64,000 bases of DNA from Glutinoglossum americanum (taxonomy: Eukaryota > Ascomycota > Geoglossomycetes > Geoglossales > Geoglossaceae). The position numbers and the translations under genes are program-made. Within the stretch, counting starts at the first letter, position 1. Every line of letters begins with the position of its first letter. Below, piece by piece: positions 58,218 to 64,000 of the stretch. Where the stretch lies: contig JAGHQL010000064.1 of assembly GCA_020080175.1 (NCBI GenBank), positions 60,023-124,022 on the forward strand, given 5' to 3'. The notes below the pieces were generated by a model. It saw only the letters and a program-made list of their open reading frames with translations. It did not search any database and was not told the DNA's origin.

Positions 58218-59445
58218 ACACGCTAGGAGAACGCGTGGGAAAGGAGGAACTGTTGTTGGTTACGGACCCAAATTGAAATAGTTGAAGCGCACCGTAAAGA
58301 TTTGTCACGTCAGTTATTCGTTATGAATTCTCCAGGCGGACATTGGAATGATTGACGACCTTCCTGATTGATTGTTCTGCATCATAATTTGCACTAGTCA
58401 TTGTTTTTTTCGCGTGTTTCAATCTCACTGGGATTTAGGTCAAGCCATTCTCTATCTCACAATGCAGTTCAAATTCGAATACTAAATTACCATATCCTGA
58501 TTCGTTCGGTCTTGTCGAGGCAGAAAAGCTAGCCGCCGTGGTCGTAGATTGAGGGTGCTGCGCAGGCGAAACGTGTTATTAACGCTGCACACCTGCATCT
58601 CCCGCTGCAGCTGTAAATCTAATGTAGCGCGTGTTAACTAGATCCATATGCGGGTTGCTCTATCCTACGAAGGATGAGACGCCTGATGATATGAGCCACA
58701 GACATAGCGGCGGGCTGCTTTAACTCTTGCGTCAACCGTGTCTATCATTCCACTCGCTTGCCACATGGTCCCTGGAGCCGACCAGACAACCCTTATAAAA
58801 GCAGCACCAAGTTCTGTGGAAATTGGGCTCTGCAGTGTGGAACATATGGGGTAGAGTGGAATGTCATCAATCAGGCACGAGCCGTGTTACCATTTTCTCC
58901 CTCGGCCCGAACCTCCTGCTAACGTTCTTTCACATATCATATCGAGAGTGTCACAGTAGTGATCATCAGCGCTACATATCTGCAGGTTCCCCGAAGAGGT
59001 CGAGCACGCTAAATCAAAATTGACAGGGGGGCATTGCCAGTCAGTGGGGGTAACCTCTAAAGAGGCCTCCAAAGGTAACAGCGATTCCCGTGCATTCAAA
59101 ACCACTGCTCGTCAGCACTATTCTGGTCCACTTGCGCTGCCATGCGAGAGGAATTTCACACACGAGCAGCATGGCTATGCACATGAACCACCCACCCCAT
59201 TCCTGCCCCGCGCCACAGCATGCAAGAGAGGCTGCTAGGCGGGTGTTAGGTTCGCCTTCCCTAGGCGGGCTATGCCACGAGGCTACCTCGAGGAAGAAGT
59301 TAGAAGATATATAACCTGTGTGGGATGGCCCACCTCATGCCCACACGGCCTTTCTCTCCAACCGGACGCTATCCTTCCAGCGGTCGACTCTTGGCTCATA
59401 GGTACCTATCACAGGGTTTAGCCCTTCTCGACCAAACCAAGCATA
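58218..59445. other. Intergenic between two plus-strand genes
   Basis: About 1.2 kb. A TATAAAAG sequence lies at about 58794-58801, but 650 bases from the next start codon. Short frames only. Confidence 0.55.
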
Positions 59446-60837
59446 ATGTGCGGTTCTTCGGCCCCCCAGGAAATTATCCCAGGCCACGGTCCATTCGTCT
59501 CGTCCCCTTCGGGCTCCGACTCCGATCTCCCCATCCACTCAAGCTGCCCCAGATGCCACCACTACATCAACAAAGAGGTTCTCCGGCTCCCCAAGAACTT
59601 TCAGAGACAGGGCGTGGAGGTGAAATGCAGCAATTGCGGCAACAGGATCATGCTGCTGGGAAGAGAATCTACACACTCTTCATTCGCCTCTCAAGAAACC
59701 ACTCATCCTGTAGTCGAACGAACAGACAGCAGCGGAACGGGAGAATTGCAGGGAGGCCCTGCCTTCCCCCGTAACATCCGGCACTCGTTGGCCGTATCAA
59801 CTACTTGGTCAGCAGACCACATACCCGGCACGGTGTTAGAAGTGAACTCGGCAGCCCCGCATGACGATAACTCGGTTCATAGTGGCTCCCTTCCTGGAGA
59901 TGGTAACCCTAATGCCACTTGCACAGTGGAAGGACTTGGACAAGGCCCTCGAGACAACAACACGCTGTTGGATTTTGTTCCAACAGCCACATCGGCTCGT
60001 CCATCACCGACAATCCGCCCCACAAGTGGTCAAGTTGAGGCAGAGGATGTCCCTATCGCCGGCCAGGGAACACTTCGCCCAGCCGACCTGCAGGGCAACC
60101 GCTCTTCGTCTCCAAGAAGGCCGGGGCTCTTATCTAAACTCAGGATCAGAGCAAAGACCCAGAGATTTATCTCCGCATTTAGCCGGAGAGCAAGCCACAG
60201 ATTTTCAAGATTCCGTGCCCATATTACAAATGCACATCCTGCATCACCACGGTCTCGTTCTACTAATGGGTCGGAAACCGCGCATAATACGGGACATAGT
60301 ATCAGAGCAGAAAGCCAGCAACAAACTACGGAAGACCTGGGGCAAACTGGACCGGGGCGCGTGGACGGCACTTATGAAGACACTTACGGAGCATCACTAG
60401 GCAGCGTACGACAAGCTACCGCTCCTGGGGGTGGAGAGGGTGGCGACATTCCGGTTACCCGTTCCATTAAGGAAATGGAGCTCGCGGAAAGGCGCCGGCA
60501 ACTAACAGTCGAGGCCAGCATCTGCAAGTGCGAGTGTGCTGCGGCTCGACAATACGCCCTCATCTCACGCGACATAGACAGAGATTTACAGGGTGGAAGC
60601 AGGTCTTCGACTCCGGGCCCAGTCGGTAGAGGCCGGAGCATGAGTCGACATGGCGGCTTTAGATGGCTTTCACAACGAATTGGAAATTCTAGCCCGGGAA
60701 GTTTTTTTCAGCGAGGGCCTCGCTTGAGCGGAATAACAATTGCACCTAGTGTTGAAGCCCCGTCGAGTAACGGAGCCCGCACAGGGAACAGCTCCATCGC
60801 CGACGATAACGATTCTACGCATGCTCAAGGCCGCTGA
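59446..60837 (+). CDS. CxxC/CxxC N-terminal, low-complexity fungal protein, unknown function
   Basis: Single exon, 463 residues. Near the N-terminus four cysteines (34, 37, 61 and 64; CPRCHHYIN and CSNCGNRIM) could bind one zinc ion in a ribbon. It is followed by LLGRESTHSSFASQETTH, a block resembling a group of ascomycete proteins with CPxCHH-type N-termini and Ser/Thr-rich tails. The middle is Ser/Pro/Thr-rich and disordered, with a basic Arg-rich segment (GLLSKLRIRAKTQRF, ISAFSRRASHRFSRFR; about residues 226-255). Near residue 340 lies a helical stretch, IKEMELAERRRQLTVEASIC. No signal peptide or membrane segment. The function is unknown; a nuclear or nucleic-acid role would fit the composition but is inference. 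Confidence 0.7.
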   Translation: MCGSSAPQEIIPGHGPFVSSPSGSDSDLPIHSSCPRCHHYINKEVLRLPKNFQRQGVEVKCSNCGNRIMLLGRESTHSSFASQETTHPVVERTDSSGTGELQGGPAFPRNIRHSLAVSTTWSADHIPGTVLEVNSAAPHDDNSVHSGSLPGDGNPNATCTVEGLGQGPRDNNTLLDFVPTATSARPSPTIRPTSGQVEAEDVPIAGQGTLRPADLQGNRSSSPRRPGLLSKLRIRAKTQRFISAFSRRASHRFSRFRAHITNAHPASPRSRSTNGSETAHNTGHSIRAESQQQTTEDLGQTGPGRVDGTYEDTYGASLGSVRQATAPGGGEGGDIPVTRSIKEMELAERRRQLTVEASICKCECAAARQYALISRDIDRDLQGGSRSSTPGPVGRGRSMSRHGGFRWLSQRIGNSSPGSFFQRGPRLSGITIAPSVEAPSSNGARTGNSSIADDNDSTHAQGR

Positions 60838-63800
60838 AACCATTGTCATCGCCAAATCTAAGGCTTATTGCTAGAACACGGCCTACCAGATGTCTTCTCC
60901 GAGCTTGTCCGCCCGGCTCGCCTTCCGCCTCGTGGGATATGGTTGGATACAGTTTTGGTTTCAATTTCTGATCGGAACGGGTTGGAGAGCACCCACCCCG
61001 TGATGCACAACAAGCTCCAGATCCGGTACAATAGTCGCTTCACACTCTCTCGGATTTGGCATTATCATATTACCTCTACTTCACAGACTTGGTACAACAG
61101 TACATCCCACTATTTTCCCATTCTTGGGATTGTGGATTTTGGTTCCGCTTCTGCTTCTGCTTCTGAATGGTTTTGCCTTTTAGGCACAAGGCTTCCTAGG
61201 GTCTTTTTTCGTTTTTGTTACGTACTCGCAAAGGTAAACGGCACATGCAGACGATGTTTTTATTTGGCGATATCCGTTTTGCCTGTCACTAGTTACATTC
61301 TAGTCCGCCTTGCTGCTGACTACTCTGTTCTATTATATACTTGCGGAAATGCGGGGCGCGCGTATGCCCCTTACACAATCATAGAGGTGGAATGGTTTGA
61401 CATGGTTGGTTAATTATGACTTAGTGTACGACTTTGCTGCTATTCAGCACAGCGATTTCTGTGTTGTTTGTGCCGATCTCCCTATTTTCTCCTGCATCTC
61501 CAAAGCTTCATGATACCCCCCGCCGAAAAGTTATTTGTCATCTTTTATGTCTAGAGAAAAAAAAAATAGACCAAGCAAGCGGGAGAGCCCTGCTGGGGCG
61601 GACCCTAAAAGTTCATGTGTTTCATCTCCATTTGTCTTTTCTGCAGCTCTTGCATATAGATAGAGAGGCGTAGTCTCATCTCCGTTGCTTTCCACTAAAT
61701 GGCACCCCTACTGGCTTAGCTAGAAGGGGATGGTTGAACAAATGGGACGTCAATTTCGACGCCTTACAAAGGCTACCACTCTCTAGTGTTAGCCCTAAAA
61801 ACCTTTTTGCTGATAATGAACACAAGGTCAGCAACCACCAGATGCGGATCCTGAGTCCACATGTGGGATGGGGTACCAATCCTCCCCTTCAAGATAAAAA
61901 AATAAGCTTTCGCCCCGGTTGCAGACACCGGCCGTCCATCTAGGATAGGGCGAAGCAGGAGATGGGATGAGATATGATTAACAGACTTCCTGGAAGCTAA
62001 GGAAATAGTTTGCTCGCGTGCGTTCGTTCCGACGGGGGAACTATAAAAATGAGGCGATCATAAAGAGTACACCTCAACAGGCACAACTGCGAAATTAGCG
62101 TCCATTCTACTATCAAGCTAACGGTGGAATGCAAGCATGTGATCATTGACGTGTCTGTAGACGTACAGTCTATAGGCTATTTATCTCGCTGCTAGCCTGT
62201 CATCTGTCGCGGTGAGTAAAGCTGGGAGAGCGGGAGCAAAAAGGAAGGACTATTGGCGAACAGGGCTTCAAAGATGCCCGCCCCATTTCTGTTAAAGTAA
62301 GGGTAGAGTTGTGCGTTACCATGATCAATGGCGAACCGATTCCGGCGGAGCAGTGAGGCGAACAGAGGAAGGCTGAAAAAAACAAAACAAATTTAGCCCG
62401 GGATGAGACAGGACAAAAACTCAGGAAGAATTCACCGAAAAGCCATCCAGGTGTTCTACTTTGTCTCTATTGTCCGTAGCTGGAGGGTTGGGTGGGGTAG
62501 GCAGGGAGGAAAAGAAAAGGCGACAAAAAGACGCGGCTATCACCTCCTTTATTCCTCCTGAGCGTTGTATGGACGAGCACGCCGCGCGGTGCAACAACGA
62601 AGCAAAGTAGAGATAACGTAAACAACCAAAAGGCAATCAGGCAGACTCGGGAGCCAAAACTCTGCCCAACGGTGACGCAAACCAGCGCAATCACAACCGG
62701 GAGAGGCAGAGTTCCATCCCAAGGAAGGGTGTAGACGAAAGAAAGGACAAGAGGGCAAAAACACGAGTTAGCCAGGTAACCAGAGGGCAAAACCCAACCT
62801 TGTATGCCCAACGGAATGACTAAAGAAACCGGAAACCCCGACGGCTGGTTTCTGCCTGATGGGCGCAAGGGCCCCCAAACCGCCTGAACAACCAACCCAA
62901 ACGCCGGATAAAAAGGCAACCCAAAAAAAAGAAAGCCTCCAGCACCCAAAAAACTGCGCCTTGCCATCTGCCTCCCTACCCCGAGGGGATGGATTATGCA
63001 AACATGCGGCGGTGCTGAAGATAGCACGTCCAAAGAAAGACCCGCGCGATGACCAAAGAGAAGAGCTACAACGAGCATGTACAGCAATAACACAAACGAC
63101 CCCCCCCCCCCACGTTCGGAGATGACGTCACGGCCCGGGGGACGAAAGAAGAGATGACGAGCCGCGACACGGAACCGGGATGAACGAACACGAGCGATAG
63201 GGGATATCAAACCCGGGGGGTAGTTCTCATCGCCAGAAAACCCTTTTTTTTTTTCTTTATATTTTTTTCCCCAGGAAAAAAAAAAAAGAAAAAAAAAAGG
63301 TTCGATCGACACGGTTAGTCAGCCCAGGCCACCCCCACACAAACAAACAAAACAGTCCCGGAACGGCTCGAGAAAATGGCAAAACGGGGCGCGTCGCATC
63401 GACGTCGGTGCGCGCGACGGCGGGGGAGAAGGGGGCTGCGCGGAATCGGAATGTCCCATCTCCCCGTGGGAAAAAGGGGAGGCGCAGGGGGGGTATCAAA
63501 GCACAGGAGTGCGCGAGGGAGAGGGAGAGAGACCTCACAACCAAGAACCCCCTTCCAGTCACCGTGCGGGGAACGTCGAGTCGACCACTCACAAACACCC
63601 CCCAGCGCCCTTTTCCTCCATCCCCCGTCCCCATCTCCATCCCCCTACCTTTTTTAAAAAAAAAAAAAAATTTTTCAAAAAGGTTTTTTTTTTAAAAATA
63701 AATAATTCCCTAGTTTCTATATTAACCTAATGAACAAAAATAAAGAGAAAGAAAGAAAAGAAAAGAAGAGAAAAAAAAACCCCCCCGCCCAAACACACTT

Positions 63801-64000
63801 GGTTTAACCCGCGGGAGGTTTAAGAAGAAGAAAAAAAAAAAATATACGTCGTCGGCTCGCCCTTGTTTGAATGCCAATGTTGCATCCGCGGGATCTTTCT
63901 TCTGGCCATGACCGGGCAGGGGGGGGGGGGGGGGGGGGGGGCGGGGGGCCCGGTGCATGTTGGGGTTTTTGCTTGTTATCAAACTTTTTTATTTTTCGCC
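60838..64000. other. Gene-poor right end, homopolymer-rich from about 62.4 kb
   Basis: 60.9-62.4 kb holds only short frames, a small TTCTGC trinucleotide repeat at about 61145-61163 and T-rich stretches. From about 62.4 kb the sequence is purine-rich with A-, T-, C- and G-runs; a 281-codon minus frame at 62467-63312 encodes Phe/Leu/Gly-rich sequence starting in poly-T and is not credible. The composition resembles the 18.6-21.1 kb block. Confidence 0.6.
63919..63941 (+). repeat. Poly-G run of 23 bases
   Basis: An uninterrupted run of G, followed by GC-rich sequence. Such a run is rare in a genome and is hard to sequence, so its length is uncertain. Confidence 0.85.

Noticed and set aside
62467-63312. 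281-codon minus-strand frame that looks like a membrane protein
   Set aside because: Hydrophobicity comes from purine/pyrimidine bias; it starts inside homopolymer runs and no family features are visible.

Overview
The window looks like a chromosome segment of a filamentous ascomycete (Pezizomycotina; a Pezizomycete such as a truffle, morel or cup fungus is possible but is only inferred). The evidence is split genes with short introns, mostly 49-190 bp, using GTRAGT-type donors, CTAAC/CTGAC branch sites and YAG acceptors, and a gene set that is typically fungal: SWC5, an eIF2B gamma subunit, a LAMMER kinase, PIS1, an ENA-type P-type ATPase and an AtaL-like (DUF1857) protein. I support 21 protein genes, one cut by the left edge. 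I see no rRNA, tRNA, CRISPR array or intact transposon. Exon models were built by hand from reading frame, splice sites and family alignment, so boundaries are predictions.

Layout. 0-12 kb: 5' end of an unknown gene (minus), a GNAT acetyltransferase (plus), a secreted pepsin-type aspartic protease (plus, 5 exons), an unrecognised basic disordered protein (minus) and an F-box/LRR protein (plus). 12-24 kb: SWC5 (minus) and a WRAP73/WDR8-like WD40 protein (plus) diverge across about 2.1 kb. A 3.5-kb gene-free block rich in homopolymers and purine/pyrimidine tracts follows, then a MIF-fold protein (minus). 24-36 kb: a large mitochondrial-type PPR protein (plus), eIF2B gamma (minus), long-form tRNase Z (minus) and sideroflexin (plus); the last two diverge from a 306-bp spacer. 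36-45 kb: LAMMER kinase (plus), AtaL-like protein (plus), phosphatidylinositol synthase (minus) and a four-helix membrane protein (minus). 46-61 kb: a run of plus-strand genes: a methyltransferase-like protein, an SRA-YDG (methylcytosine-binding type) protein, a carotenoid oxygenase, an ENA-type Na+/K+ export ATPase and a CxxC/CxxC low-complexity protein. The right end is gene-poor and ends in homopolymer-rich sequence with a 23-base G run.

There is no biosynthetic cluster or operon-like system here. Most genes are housekeeping: translation initiation, tRNA 3' processing, mitochondrial transport and RNA biology, H2A.Z exchange, lipid synthesis and ion homeostasis. The points most worth a second look are a GC-AG intron that alone keeps the tRNase Z frame, an in-frame alternative acceptor just before the LAMMER kinase domain, a 598-bp intron in the ENA ATPase that stays open for 184 codons, a stand-alone fungal SRA protein with a helical front half that resembles a TFIIS N-terminal domain, and a MIF-fold protein that lacks the catalytic proline.
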